Positions 11,901 to 24,537 of a DNA stretch of 64,000 nt are shown piece after piece. Below the pieces are notes generated by a model, which saw only the letters and a list, made by a program, of their open reading frames with translations, had not been told where the DNA came from and did no database searches. Source of the stretch: Megachile rotundata (Eukaryota; Arthropoda; Insecta; Hymenoptera; Megachilidae). The stretch is taken from positions 9,936,001-10,000,000 of the forward strand of contig NC_134983.1 in NCBI RefSeq assembly GCF_050947335.1, written 5' to 3'. The translations under genes were made by a program, and so were the position numbers. The stretch's first letter is position 1; each line of letters starts with the position of its first letter.

Positions 11901-14440
11901 CTACTCCTACTACCCCTCATTTCAGGGACCTATACTAGTTGTGAGACACCCCGTATAATTTTGTTAGAGAAAACGGGAAGGAAAAGAAAAGAAAACTCAG
12001 AAAGTAAAGAAACTGAATCTTATATTGTACATATACTTGAATAAAGGAACTAAAGAAATCTATCGCTTTCGTCGCTCTCTGCTACTTCGATCTGAATCTC
12101 TCAACCTCCCTCCGACTCGCACCCTTGTTTCTCCTTCTCACTCTCTCTCTCGCACTCATCGTTCATTCGTCAGCCCATTCGCTCTTATCATTCGCGCGCT
12201 TTTAGAAAACCTATAACAACTTACTTTCCAAAAATAATTAACTGCAAAAGCTATCTCAAGAATCCATACATCCCTAAAATTTTGATATCACCACGATCAT
12301 ACGAACCAGTGAAATTTAAATATGAACAAAGAGGAACGTTTCAAAGATTCGTGTAAAATATGAAGAGTCGTACGGATGCCGTATTTAATAGCGACGTGAA
12401 ATTAATATCACGTCGCGTCGGTTTCGCGCTATAGTTGCATCTTGAAGAAGATTGAAGAAGAATCTTGTTACTCGCCCGTCCCTTTTCTTTCGGAGACGGT
12501 AGCAAAATTTCTATTAAACTGTAATCGCCGTTGTCGAGCGTAAAAACTGGAGAATTAGTTGGCCGTGGTTACCCCCGCTTCGAAAATGCTACGGTATCAT
12601 CGATCTTGAAGGCAATTACGTTTCACGCCGGTTATATTTCTCTCGTCAACCATACAATTTCAACGGGGATGGTCTCCGGCAACGAGGAAAAGCAGCTCGT
12701 TCGTTGTTTATACTTGGGATGGGAAAACATTAAACAAGGAAATCTACTTAAACGAGCTGCATCGCGGGCGAATGTGTGGCATTAATGCGCGTTGATGGCG
12801 CTGAATGGAGCAATAAGATGGAATTCTTAATGCAACCACGGTAATCCAAATTTAACGGTAAACAATAACCTTTTTACCGTCGGAATTGTTGTTGCTGTTA
12901 ACAATTTCGTTGTTCAACTGCAAATCTCGGTTGCTGCAAACGGTAATGCTATTTGAGGAAATCCGATTTAGTTCGAGAGTGAATTCACGATTCATTTTAT
13001 GAAAGGAACAAAGGGATGCATGACCATATTTCAATTCAGACGAATTTTCGTTACAATCTTGTTTTCAACAACTTTTATCCTCCTTGTATTATAAACGACA
13101 TAACGTATAAACGCTCTGCTTAACCTATGAATTATTATATTAATATATACTTGTGCCTCCTAAAAAAATATACCCAGATAAAATACCAAAAATTATTACA
13201 AATGTATAAAAAGTTTGTTCCAAAAGTTGTAAATAAAAGTTTGTCCAAAAATACGAGTATAAAGTCAAAAAAATGTATGCAAGAAGCTAATATTTCAAAG
13301 CAGTAATTAGCTGTGAGTTGACTGATTTTTGAAGCGATAGGATTTGCACTTCCGAATCGGTGAAAAACATCTTTGGAGAACGTTGTTTGTTTGCACTGGA
13401 AGATGTCTATCGCTCGAAGGAGGAAACAAAGGGCTGGAGGAAAGGACTACCCCCCAAGTAGCAAAAATCTACTTGTTGCGGTGTATACCTGAGGCGAATG
13501 GGTGGTACGGTATGTCCGAGTTAATTCATGCTCTCTGGGACAGACCAGATGGTCCGATAGGACGTTCTTTGTGGCATTTCGATGTTTCTCGGTAACACCC
13601 CTAACCGTGGCATAAGGTTAATAGAAACTTCCAGGAGAAGAATATCGTTATACCTTTCCATGGCGCCTTTGTAAAGGTGAATTTCCAAATGGAGCAGTCA
13701 AACCTAAAGACATGCATCCAAATACAAATAAAATTTACAAAATTCACTTTCTGTTGAGAAAAATATTTACGTATCTGATTTTATTGTGGTATATTTGTAA
13801 CATAAGGTACTTAGAGATATTTTAAGATAGTTAATAATTTATTTAACTTTTTGTCGTATAATAATGTGACAAACTTGTGACGCACTTATAGTTCAAACAT
13901 AAACATGAACCTTCAAAGTGAATTCCTGCTTAAACAGTTTTTGGAGTAACAGAGACGATAAAATTGCATGTACATGACATAAAAAATATGTAATAAATGG
14001 ACGATGTTTACTGATACTTTATTTGACGATCGGAAGTTAAAGGTCGACAAAGAAGGGTGGAAATTTTGTATTGTGTAGAGAGATTATAGTAGAGCGCTCG
14101 TAACGGTGAATACGATGCTACAATTAACGGCGTACGAAATATACGTCATCCCACTAAATGAGCAATTTATGATCCCCGACGTTGTGCACCAAAAAGCTGG
14201 TAGGCGAAGTAATAAAGGACGAATCTGTTCAATAATCTGATCGTTAAACGCTAGGCTAGAGTGCCTGAGTAAACAAATAAAAGCAGCACGTCCCGTGGGA
14301 ACCGAAATTGACCATCGACCCTTGACAACACCTTCGTCAAGCGAAATTTGCGGTGGACCACAACTATTGCCGCGGTATTGACTGTTTATTGCTCATAGAA
14401 CAAATAGAAATACAAAGTATAAAATAGATAGACATTTATG
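11901..14440. other. Unique sequence, no supported gene
   Basis: Contains a short CT run near 12137-12152 and an A/T-rich stretch (13130-13310) with a locally duplicated AGTTTGTTCCAAAA/AGTTTGTCCAAAA word. Frames at 12531-12785 and 13344-13595 carry no recognisable motif. Confidence 0.4.
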
Positions 14441-14640
14441 GACTGAAAGAAAATTTTGAAAAATTACAACAGAAAGAAGTTTCTAAATTATACGGATTGT
14501 AATCTTGTTAATTTGGAGATTTGAAAGTTTTTTAATTATAAAGAGATTGGGAGCTTACGAGTTGAAAAACTTGAAAGTCTAAATTATACAGATGGGAAAG
14601 TTGCAAATTGATAAAGTTCGTGCACTTTCGCAATCGGCAA
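14440..14640. repeat. Faint AAATT-type satellite relic
   Basis: Scattered words such as GAAAGTCTAAATTATAC and TTTCTAAATTATACGG at irregular spacing. It belongs to the dispersed style seen across the window but is heavily decayed. It immediately precedes a TTAA element. Confidence 0.35.
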
Positions 14641-14693
14641 TTTAAATAATGGTAATGTACAATGTTCTATAGATACAATTAGCTGATTATTAG

Positions 14694-14927
14694 CCCTCTG
14701 CACTTGGAAGTACACTCGTTAGTTTAACGGTATGAAATAGGTATTTTGAAATTAAATTTAGAGTGCTATACTGTGATGTATAAACACAGCGAAACACCAG
14801 TGGAAGTAACTTCAAAAGAATTCATTAAGTGAACGAAACATTGTAAGGTCGTTATCTATTAAAAATACAAAGGATAAAATAAATAAAAAAAAGGTTTGTA
14901 AAAATACAAAGAGTCGCGCACAAAGGG
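14694..14927 (+). mobile_element. TTAA-type miniature transposon, family 1, diverged copy
   Basis: The left end CCCTCTGCACTTGGAAG follows TTAG at 14690-14693, a probable mutated TTAA. The right end GCGCACAAAGGG is followed by TTAA at 14928-14931. The interior GATGTATAAACACAGCGAAAC, shared with small changes by the copy at 24299, fixes the same orientation. Length (234) is close to 235 in that copy. TTAA targets and ends beginning CCC are typical of piggyBac-group elements; the element has no coding sequence and would depend on a transposase elsewhere. It is the most diverged of three copies. Confidence 0.75.
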
Positions 14928-14931
14928 TTAA

Positions 14932-17301
14932 CAAAAATGAATTCGGAGTATATTCTATATAGTTGCTTCTGCAGTTCTTCTACATAGTTGATCGTAACAA
15001 GGTGACCAAGCATGGCCGTGATCTGTCCGATTCCATCACCGATCCAGCGAACGAAGATTAAGCGAAAATAAATAGAGAAAGCGACACGTAACGATCGATG
15101 GGGCGGCTAGGTGCGCATAATCCCGAAGTATAAATTAATCTCGAGAGGTCGAGGATTAATTTACAATTCAGGATTACCGTGAAGCATCAACCCCTACCGG
15201 TGTAACCCCGTTCGCTGTCTGTTTTTCTCCGCGGCCGAAGGGCTGGGAATTCGTCTGGATGGGTGTACCATAACAAGAACAAGGGGGTTCAAGGGTGAAT
15301 CGTGGATGATAGAGAACTAGAGGGGGTTGTATATCGCGTGTCGGATCGAGGCTCATTGTCTTGCTGTCAGGACCGCGCAAATATTGCCACCATCTCGAGC
15401 GTACGCCGGTATTTCGTCCATATATCTGTATAAACAGCCGTCCTCGCGCGTATTAAGGCTGGTACACGCGTGGTGGTGAATACGTGGGGCGCTACGTACG
15501 TAGGCACGTAAGTGGAGGGCTGGTATTTCTGACAAAGCTTTCCACGATCGTCACTCCTTTGACACGAGTACGGGGACTCGTGCTAGGGAGGATGACAAAT
15601 CCTGCGCGAGGGATTTCCACGATAACCACGGCTAGCCTGATGGAAACTCGATTATTCTGTCTGGATCTGTTTTGAATCGCGAGACGACCGGCTGAAAAAA
15701 TCTTCCAGGCTCGTCTATGTTTGATAAGCGACCTTTGTCCGATGCCTTGTCCAAATCGACAAGCTTCTGCAGTGATAAAAAATTTCGTGCGACATGTTTG
15801 ATTGGATCGAATCAACGGATGTTCTTGTATACAATCAAGGATACGTCAGCGAGAAATATTTCGGGGTCTGTGAAATATTTCGCTGATTGACAAAGCTCTA
15901 ATTATTTTGCCGGGTACGCTGCGACGTGGTGACACGACGATGTGTATTAATTTCAAATACGAATCGATGGAAAAAAGAATGTTCTATTTAAAATGCCTTG
16001 GTGACAATTTTTACCTTGGCGAAATATTCTTGTAGCCCATTTATCTTTTTACGGTCATATTCCGTTTATATTTAACTTATTTTTGCTAAGAACAGAATTG
16101 TAAAAGTTAAACTACGACGTCTGAAAACTGTTAGTAAATCATGTGAATCCAAAACTTGTGTTCTAAATACGATTTAGGTTCATTACAGTTGAACTATATA
16201 ATGTCCGTTACTAGGCGGACTCAATATTACAAACCAAGAAATTAGTATTTATTTGAAAAAATGGCAGTCATAAAATTTACTCAGACGTTGTATTTTTGTC
16301 AATATCTATTTTTTTTCAGATTGTAACCATTCACATATCTATCTATATAAATACAACTACCCTAACATCATAAATAATAATTAATTAAAATAGAAAAGGA
16401 GGAAGATCAGAAGAGTCGTGAAGCAGCATATTTAATTACCCTGAAGCTTTAATCGTGTACGATTAATATCGAATAATGAAACACCATCGTCGAGTCTCTT
16501 CGTCCACAAAAGAATTCACCGTCGAAAGGTCTAACGTGTACTCTTGCGTTTCGAGGAATTAAATCGGCGTATTTAACGATTCAATATTTGACTTATGCTC
16601 GGCAGTTCACCATTATATTTGTACTATTACAACACTTTAATTACTTTTCAATCGATGCAGCTACGAACGTGCAAACTCAACGAAATTGTACTTTTATGAA
16701 CAGTTTGATCGAACGAGGTGTTTGAACAACCACTAGACTTTAAATTATTTAAGCGAAGGTTTAGCTGTGGATGCGTAATCAGACGCCATTTTCAATTTTC
16801 AAATTTTCAAATTCGTAAATTATCACATTGCTATATACGTAACTATAGAATCTTTAAATATCTCAGATTCCTAAATACCCAAATTAAAAAATTTCTAATT
16901 TTTCAAGATCCTCAAATTTCAAAAGGTCCGAAAATTCTCCAAAAGAAATTGCTTGCAACCCTCAAGTTTCACGTCGATAAAACACGAGAAATTATTATTT
17001 CGTTTTTTACGTTAGTAAAAAGAAGGTTCACACACATGCACAGGAAGCGTGTGTGTAATTTTGTTTGCGTTCTGCCGCGCGAACAGACCTAAGCATTTGA
17101 TGCTCGCTCACGGCGTTATTCAGAACGCGTGTTCTCTGTGTTCTACGTGCTCTCATTAATCCCGTGATTAATGCTACTTTCGCGGAGAGTTGGGAGGCTG
17201 CGTTGAAACAACGAGGCCAAGTTATTCGGGCAAAGCGAAACCAACAAACACGCTGCTTTGTGGCAATTACTTTTAAATATACTCCCGCGTGTTAGGTGCT
17301 G
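14932..17301. other. Unique sequence, no supported gene
   Basis: The block 14990-15900 has more even composition with several overlapping open frames on both strands, none recognisable. A short AAATTTTCAAATTCG relic lies at 16790-16930. No RNA gene or clear element ends were seen. Confidence 0.4.
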
Positions 17302-17321
17302 GCACGCACACGCGCGCGCGC
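17302..17321. repeat. Alternating purine-pyrimidine tract (CA/CG)
   Basis: Twenty bases of unbroken purine-pyrimidine alternation ending in a CG run (17310-17321). Such tracts can adopt left-handed helix in supercoiled DNA; that is general knowledge and is not shown here. Confidence 0.7.
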
Positions 17322-18051
17322 TTTGTTGGTTAAAAGCGTACGAAGAGTTTTCGCCGAGCACCACGAACCGACTAGCGAGGACACCAATTGTGAGAGAGCC
17401 TTTCTGGAAATTAAACTCATTGGGAATGTAATTCCGAGTAATCAAGACTTCGCCAGGTTTCACCTACGCCTGACACGATTCGACATTGTTCTCTTTGCTC
17501 GCGGTGACCTTACTCTTCCACTTATTTCGCGAAAACGAACGCGCGTATAATTGCATCACCACGCAAATTACATAAAGAAGGTCCTGGTTACGCTCTAAAA
17601 AATCTCATGGAATAACCTTTAGTATACAAGCTGAGGTTTCATGGACCGTATCCTTTTGATACTATTCGGTAAACGTTATTTTGATGGGGACTTTTTTGGG
17701 TCAATTTTTTATTAATACAAACAGAATTTTAACAGTTGGACTAGATACAGTTTCAGAATGTTAAAATTTAAGAATGAGGTACTCTAATATTAGAGATCTA
17801 AATATTTGAACAATGTAGGTGTTTTTACATTTATATATACATATAATCGTGATTTATATAGTAACGCGTTATAACGCCAAATACTTCGAATCGATTACTC
17901 GATAGAATCTAGAAATTTAAAGGCTATTACCACCGACAGCGGTTAGCTAAACTAATTCTGAAGTTAGAATCTCTGCGGTTAGCAGACCCTGGAGCAATAC
18001 TTTTCGATCAAGCCCCATTGTAAGATTTATATCCCTCCCTCCTGTATGCGG
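17322..18051. other. Unique sequence preceding a hairpin
   Basis: Short frames only. The word GCGGTTAG occurs at about 17939 and 17975, and GCGGTTAA at 18049 just before the hairpin, followed by an inverted TAACGC near 18093. No gene is supported. Confidence 0.4.
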
Positions 18052-18082
18052 TTAAACTAGCCTCTATTTGAGGCTAGTTTAA
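18052..18082. other. Perfect 13-bp hairpin with a 5-base loop
   Basis: TTAAACTAGCCTC (18052-18064), loop TATTT, then its exact complement GAGGCTAGTTTAA (18070-18082). There is no following T run to suggest a terminator, and this is eukaryotic sequence. It could be a structured RNA segment, a small element's internal palindrome or chance. Confidence 0.75.
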
Positions 18083-18658
18083 GCAATACTGCTAACGCGA
18101 TCGTGTAGGTATAATTCCGGAAAATATTTCAAAGCGTAATGTAGCTGGAGCTATTTACGTCCCGAACGGCCGTAGGTTGACCACAAGGGTAGAAGGGATT
18201 AGTCAACTACTCCTTATATATCACGGGTTTAGACCACAGAGTGCTAGCCGGCCCAAAGTATCTACAAGGGTATAAACATTCCGACCTGTCGGCCGCTCCG
18301 AATTATGGCGAAGACAAGCATGACGTGAAAAGGACGCTTTCTTTCGATGCTGTCTTTTAAACGATCCGTGTACTCGCACACCTCATGGAATCGGAATTTC
18401 TTCTTCTCACGTTACGATCGGTTGCCTAACGCTGCTCTTGACATTTCATCAACCTGATCGAGAGATTTACTGAAGGGGCTGTATCATAATATTAGACTTT
18501 TATTAATTTTTATGTTTCGTGTCCATTGTACCTCAATTTGTAAATCTAAACTTTGATGTTTTATTATGTACACTTTTCTTGTGGAGTACGACTTCATCAC
18601 ACGTTGCAGTGGATCTTGCACATGTTTGCTGCCATGGCGAAGATGTGTAGATAGATAT

Positions 18659-18676
18659 TGTACACATATGTGTACA
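18659..18676. repeat. Perfect 18-bp palindrome
   Basis: TGTACACATATGTGTACA equals its own reverse complement. It lies in a short run of TACATATG and TACACG words (18655-18695). No function is assigned. Confidence 0.8.
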
Positions 18677-18696
18677 TATGTAGATATGTACACGTT

Positions 18697-19620
18697 TAGA
18701 ACCGTAGGTTTCCTTTGTGTAGGAACATGTATGCAAACTTCCCAATTTCGTAACTCACAAGTCTTTATATTTCCGAAGTTCTAGGTTCATTTTAGGCGAC
18801 AGGTAAAAGTGTGTTACACATTGATATTATTATTAATATTATATAATACATTGGTATAAAATATTTTATTGCAAAATTTAAATAATACAGTAACATGTAT
18901 AATATAAAAATATTGTATTATACACTTGAAAATTATAACAGCACACACCTGAAAATGTCCCTAATTAGCCGGTCAGAGAAAGTATACACTTCACCCAGCA
19001 TAGTTAGCACAGTATCGTTAGCACAGTAAAATCACGTACTCCATATTTGTGCACTAATCGTCACATCGAACGAAAGCAAATTTAACCACAATTTGTCGAA
19101 ATAAAAATCAACACGATAATTATGAAAAGCGGACATCCTGTATACATCAGAGTAACGAAACGTAATGTCACCAGTTCCTACGGATTAGCCGACTCGACGT
19201 ACGATTTGTGTGGGATGGTCCGAAACAGAAAGTAAGAAGGAAGTTCGATTGGACGGGTCAAGCGTGGAAAATCTACGGTAAAACTTGACCGTCGCTTTGG
19301 GGATAAGTAGCTGTCACTTCCGTTGCGTCAGAGACAAGGTTTGCCAGCTCCTAGGACGTATCCGGTCGACGGTGTACGATGCAACGTCGTGGCAACCCAC
19401 AGCTTTCACGGCTTTCGAGCAAATTGTGAAAAGAATGATGTATTGAGCCTGTAAACGGTGCGACATCGGGGCAAACCGAGTCCCGGGGACCTCCCAGCGT
19501 CTCCGGGTCCTCCAGAGCAGCTTCTTACATCCGTCTGGAGACGCGAGCGAAATTGTCTGCCCGCAGCAACCGCCCATTATGTCCATTGTATTCCACGGGA
19601 AACATAGTCCATCCGGACAC
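18697..19620. other. Unique sequence, possible lone transposon end
   Basis: AT-rich to 18950, then more even. GGACATCCTGTATAC at 19132-19146 resembles the outer end of Tc1/mariner-type elements, which often finish in CCTGTA, but no inverted partner was found. A minus-strand frame at 19314-19586 has no recognised motif. Confidence 0.3.
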
Positions 19621-19657
19621 GTACAGTCAGGAGCAGATCCGCCCTAAGAAAAATATG
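19621..19657 (+). repeat. Lone copy of the GTACAGTC-type terminal repeat
   Basis: GTACAGTCAGGAGCAGATC followed by CCTAAGAAAAATATG matches the ends at 3418 (complement) and 58419 in order and content. On its inner side (19690-19770) lies a faint short-period patch with GAAAATTTTGGGG and AGAATTCGAGG. I found no opposite end, so this is a truncated or decayed copy. Confidence 0.5.
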
Positions 19658-19769
19658 ACGACCGAAAGGGATGGGGATTCGATGTCTGGCCATTTCTGAA
19701 GATATGAAAATTTTGGGGTGTAAGAATTCGAGGATATTAAGAGTATAGAATTTTAACATCTAATTTCTT

Positions 19770-21472
19770 GAATTTGGTGATCTATCAATATGGAAACATA
19801 AGATCTTACATATCTTTATGATGATGTTACATATCTATTGATGATTTGAATCCCGTGTTATAAACAGAGACAGAAGACTGTCGGACACTGTTTTGTACTA
19901 TGTGTCTGGAGAGCTCCAGAAACGTTTTCATCAGGGTATTCAATCTCAATAACGTTGCAATGACATGTGGTATCGTATGTCTTCTGGAGTACATACAGTG
20001 CTAAATTTATAACATAGAAAATATGAAAATAAATGAAAAATTGATAAATTAATCGATATGTCTATGTGGACGATTTAAATTGTACCCACGCCAGTAGTGA
20101 CTAGTGTCAGCCACCATCTTGTCTTTTTCATCGAGATACAATTACATTTTCACGTCCGTAGGAAGAAACGTAGTCCTTTCGCCGTTCGAAAACGACATCG
20201 CAAAGCAGAGGAGGAAGAACGAAGAAGAGAGATTTCTTCGGTGATTGGAACACCCTGCGGTTTATCTCTTTAACGATCTTTTGTGCCGGTCGACAGCCGA
20301 GAATAAGTTGAAAATTTGCCGCGTATCGGCGCAGATCGTATCGATCTTGAATGCTAATAAGGTTATAATTCGAGCCGAAACGGCTGGAAGGTGTTAGCCG
20401 ACGCGAAGCAATTTGCAGTCGGATTCGGTTAACGTGCCTTGTCCCTCGGAGAAATTATCGCGAGCCCCTTTCTCCATTGTCTCCCTTTTTCTCGCCGAAT
20501 CGCTCCTCCGTAGCCGAATTTCAAGCGACTTCATTGAAACGGGAATAACAAAGGTTCCCTGATTCCGTGACTCGATTCCGGAGTTCGAGCACGACTCGCG
20601 AACGAATTTAACGGGTTGCCTTTAAATGATATGAAAATTGAAAGATTAAACGAATGCGGTAATTTTCAGCGTGTCAGTCAACGTGTCAAAACAAGCGCCG
20701 TTCCTTCGAATCCGAGTTAAGCCGATTCGTTCCGTCCGTACCGTTCAAAATAATTAAAACACAACAATCTAGGATTCATTGAATTTATCTTATTTCTCAA
20801 CGAAAATATTGTTACGTTAAAACACCTTTGTACTGCGCTACGTTCGTTAATCTATGACTATATTCAAACATTCTAAATGACAGACACATTTGCAGATTTA
20901 TTAAAAATCATTCGTGTAGAGCTCATTTTTTTATGAATATATGATTGTGTTTTATTGAATAAATATAAGAGAACTATTAAATTATTAACATAACTGAACT
21001 ACAAGGCAGGGAGTTTTTCGACGAGTATAATCGTTTTGTCCCGCCAAATTAATCTGAATCGATTCATACGAAACGAGTACCGAAAGATTCGTAGATTATT
21101 AGAGATCGACATAAGACGAACGATAACGAGATGGCCGAACGAGTTGGCCGGTGTTTTATAAAGCCGTTATTGGGCCTTAAGTGAATACGTAAGCAGTGGT
21201 CATTCATCAAAGCGTGCCAGGCTTGTTTCGTGTCCGAGCGGGCCTTGTAAGGCACGCTCGACACGGTTACACGGCTAATAAATAAGATGTACGTAAGCAG
21301 AAACGATTCCGATCGGCCATTTGCTCGCGAGCTACAACATTATGCGCGGCGTGTTGCGCGATTTCGATATTACCGGTATTTTGTACCGGCAGAGATACAC
21401 GGGACACCGTGTATACACGGCGATCCTCATAATTTACAACAGGCGAAATTAACGTTACAGAAAGGGAAAAGG
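19770..21472. other. Unique sequence with GC-richer islands, no supported gene
   Basis: From about 20150 to 20760, and again from 21060 to 21470, composition is near even and CpG is frequent. Open frames are short. These islands might be conserved regulatory sequence, but only cross-species comparison could show it. Confidence 0.35.
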
Positions 21473-21516
21473 ATATATATATGTATATATACATATACAT
21501 ATACACATATGTATAT
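21473..21516. repeat. 44-bp AT-rich purine-pyrimidine alternation
   Basis: The run ATATATATATGTATATATAC and its continuation to 21516 alternates purine and pyrimidine without a break. It contains the 18-bp palindrome ATATGTATATATACATAT (21479-21496). It reads as a TA/CA microsatellite. Confidence 0.85.
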
Positions 21517-24100
21517 CGACCACGGTGTTCTCATTTACATACCCATGAATAATTATTAATAGCTTCTCGTTCGGATCTGGCCGAGTATCGGCGAGCGTTA
21601 ACGAACGACACGGGGCAGACCTGGCACGAAAAGAATGTTACAAACGGACATTTTGTCGAAGAATAATCGCGGCAATGCGAAGTACGGAACGACGGTAACA
21701 ATGCTTAATTGAATAATGATAACGTGCCGTGTTATGCACGATGAAACGTAGCGTGCATTATAGAAAGGTCAAACTGCGAACCGGTGGAAATCATTCGCAG
21801 GCAACGATAATATCGTTTAACGGTTCATCGAACATCGTAATCAACAATTGAACAAGATAATCACGTAACGATATTTAATTACCTGTGCATTATCGGCGCC
21901 GCGCCTTTACAGACCGGCCCGGAATACGAGCCGTCTCTTTCGCCCTGTTATTTCTAGCCGATTTGTTTGAAATATTTCCTAACTACGTCGAATAACGCGG
22001 TCATACAATAATAACAATAATATCCGCTGTGTAACCAGCGATTTCGAAATATTTTGACCGCGCTTCACGTTTATAATTGTACGGTCAATTAACGAGCACT
22101 GATAGAGAGACGGATAGGAGTAAGGTACGAGCAAGTCCTGCGGGAATTTCTGAATTCGCAGAGTTTAGTATTTTGGAAGTTACCTTACGAAATAGGGACT
22201 GTGGAATTATTTGATTTTGGAACTTGAGGATTGGGAACTTTCGGACTACACGCCATGGGTTGTTGAAATTCTGGAATCTTAGCATTTTTGGAACTTTGAA
22301 ATTACTTCGAGTGTACACATCTCTCTACGACTATGCGCTGAATACCTAAATTCCCCAGAGAAAATAATAAGTGAAGAAAGTTAGCAGCACTCGTACAAAT
22401 ACCCCTCGAGTAGCACATCAAATAATCGAGCTGCCTTCATATCACCATTTTCATCAGAAGCAATCATATACGAAACATAATACGGTACAGAATTCCCTAT
22501 AAAAGATCTCGCTAGATGGTTACACGGTTGAAGCAAATTTTTCTTAGAAGACGGTTGAATTCCCGGAGAGGTGCCTACGGTGGTCCCGAAGTCCTTCGGG
22601 GATAAAGAGCAAAAGAGGGAAGAGAATAATACGAGCGTGTGAGTGCTTTAAAATTCCGAAGTTAAATCCGGACACGTGCAGTAAATCATGGCCACGTTAC
22701 GGAATCGTTCCCAAGCGCGGAACATCGAGATGACGCGGCACAGAGAGATCATTTCAGAGCGGATCACCAGGACCGAGTAGGACAACCGGCAAGGATGCGA
22801 AGAGGAAGAAAAAGGATTCCTCACGAGACGCGGTTGGCGCGAAGGCAGAAGAGTTTCGAGGCACAATAATAATTTGAACGCCGACCATATTTCACCGAGG
22901 CGGCTGTGAGTTATGGCAGTCGCGGCCGACGCAAATGATTTAGGTTTAATAACGACGGCCTGTCCGGGCCAGGTCAGCTCTGAGCATTGTCAGTGAAACG
23001 GCGGGGCCTCTTTCAGGGATGTCTCCTCCGGCTCCGTGGTCTTCTTAAGGTCACCTTTTGTTTTCCTCTTGAATCATCTACGCGTGGGACATAATTGGTG
23101 ATGTGACTAAAAACCTGCTGATTCCGTGACTCGAAACAGTAGTAACGGTAGAACAAATGGACGAGAAACACGTTGTTTTAAATTATGGACAAGTTCATAT
23201 CTACATCAGGGTGTGTCGCCTTTCAAATTTTGGAGAACAAAGTGGGGAGACTTTGTTACCTTCAAATTGAGGTGTTTACGACATTTTTTAATAATAGTTA
23301 AGAGTTGTATTATTGCATTAATACATATTTTACTTTAGTAACATTTATGCAGACACACAAGTTATTTGTACTTGCAAGGTTACATGGTTTTCGCGTTTCA
23401 ATATGCTGTCTAAAATTTGGAAAGTATGACTATTAACCTTGTACATTTCAATTTTTTATCCTGTCAAATTTTAAAAGTATGAGTAAATTTAGTGTTACAA
23501 GTTTAGTGTTAGCGCGTAATATTTTACAAATGGATTAATACATCTGTTCTAGAAAATCAAATATGTGAACATGATTACATTCCGATTCTTCGACTGGTGT
23601 ACCCATTATCTCCGAGTAAGCTCGAAGAAAATGGAGGATAAACAAGAAAACAATATGGTAGTCGCAAAGTCGCGACAAGTACGGTTTGTGTGGATCTTCC
23701 CCAGACAGTTCACAAAGGTACGAATAACGAAACGCAGAAATGTACATTCGGATCGTTTGTGCGATATCCTGTTCAAAGAAATTCGATGATAAAATCACCG
23801 AGTGTATCGCGTGTCTGTCCGGAGCGAAAAATTGTCACATGGCGCAAACAGTCGGCCGAAGTTTGCGTTTCCTGTGACTAACGTTCGACTATTGTCACAG
23901 CGAAAATAAACGGGCTAACATAGAGTTTCGTACGGCATAAAAGGTACTATCTATGTATGCCTATGGAAAAACAATCTCTGCTTTTAATCAAATTTTACAT
24001 GACATTGGGCGGGGTTCGAAATACACGGTTTGAGGGTGCTTTCTGCGTAATTGGACTGGGATGTTTTGTTATTGGGCTGGGGTTGTAGAAAAATAAATTG
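21517..24100. other. Unique sequence with faint repeat relic at 22130-22310
   Basis: The stretch 21560-22080 is CpG-rich. A decayed AATTTCTGAATTCG-type patch lies at 22135-22310. The segment 22620-23060 is GC-richer with short frames. No gene, RNA or clear element ends are supported. Confidence 0.35.
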
Positions 24101-24294
24101 GACTATGTTTAGATTTCTGAATTATATAATTTTAGGATTTGTAAATTTTGTAATGTTTAGGTTGAATTATTTTCAAATTCAATAACTAAATTTTTCAATT
24201 CCTATATGATTGAATTTTCATATTTCTGAATGTTCATATCTTTAAATTTCTAAATTTAATAATGAAGGATCAAAAGATTGAAATAGTAAGGAAT
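24100..24294. repeat. Faint AAATTTC-type satellite relic
   Basis: Words such as TTCTGAATTATATAATTTTAGG, cut here into TTTAGGATTTGTAAATTTTG and CTTTAAATTTCTAAATTTAA, recur loosely. It directly abuts the TTAA element that begins at 24299. Confidence 0.4.
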
Positions 24295-24298
24295 TTAA

Positions 24299-24533
24299 CC
24301 CTTTGCGCTCGAGAGGTGACTCTCGGTCCCCATTTTATTTAATATAATAATTTGAAACAAGCATTTTCTAATTGATTCTATAATACGACACGTGAGATGC
24401 ATAAACATAGTGAAACAAACAACAGTGAAAATTATTAATAGAGAAATAACCTCGATAGAATTCATTTCAACTTTTTAACTAAGTTTTAAAGTTGCTGTTT
24501 GCAAATAGTCAAATTACCTTCGTGTGCAAAGGG
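24299..24533 (+). mobile_element. TTAA-type miniature transposon, family 1, reference copy
   Basis: Intact TTAA duplications sit at 24295-24298 and 24534-24537. Terminal inverted repeats read CCCTTTGCGCTCGAGAGGT and, on the minus strand, CCCTTTGCACACGAAGGT. A subterminal palindrome CGAGAGGTGACTCTCG lies at the left. The interior is AT-rich with no coding capacity. TTAA targets with CCC-starting ends are characteristic of piggyBac-group transposons, so I infer a piggyBac-dependent MITE. The copy at 53398-53615 is in opposite orientation and that at 14694-14927 in the same orientation. Confidence 0.88.
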
Positions 24534-24537
24534 TTAA

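Noticed and set aside
19132..19146. GGACATCCTGTATAC as an end of a Tc1/mariner-type element
   Set aside because: No inverted partner was found nearby, so a lone 12-15 base likeness is not enough.
24011..24025. GGTTCGAAATAC as a tRNA B box (also GGTTCGAACC near 49394)
   Set aside because: No matching A box, acceptor stem or cloverleaf could be formed around either site.
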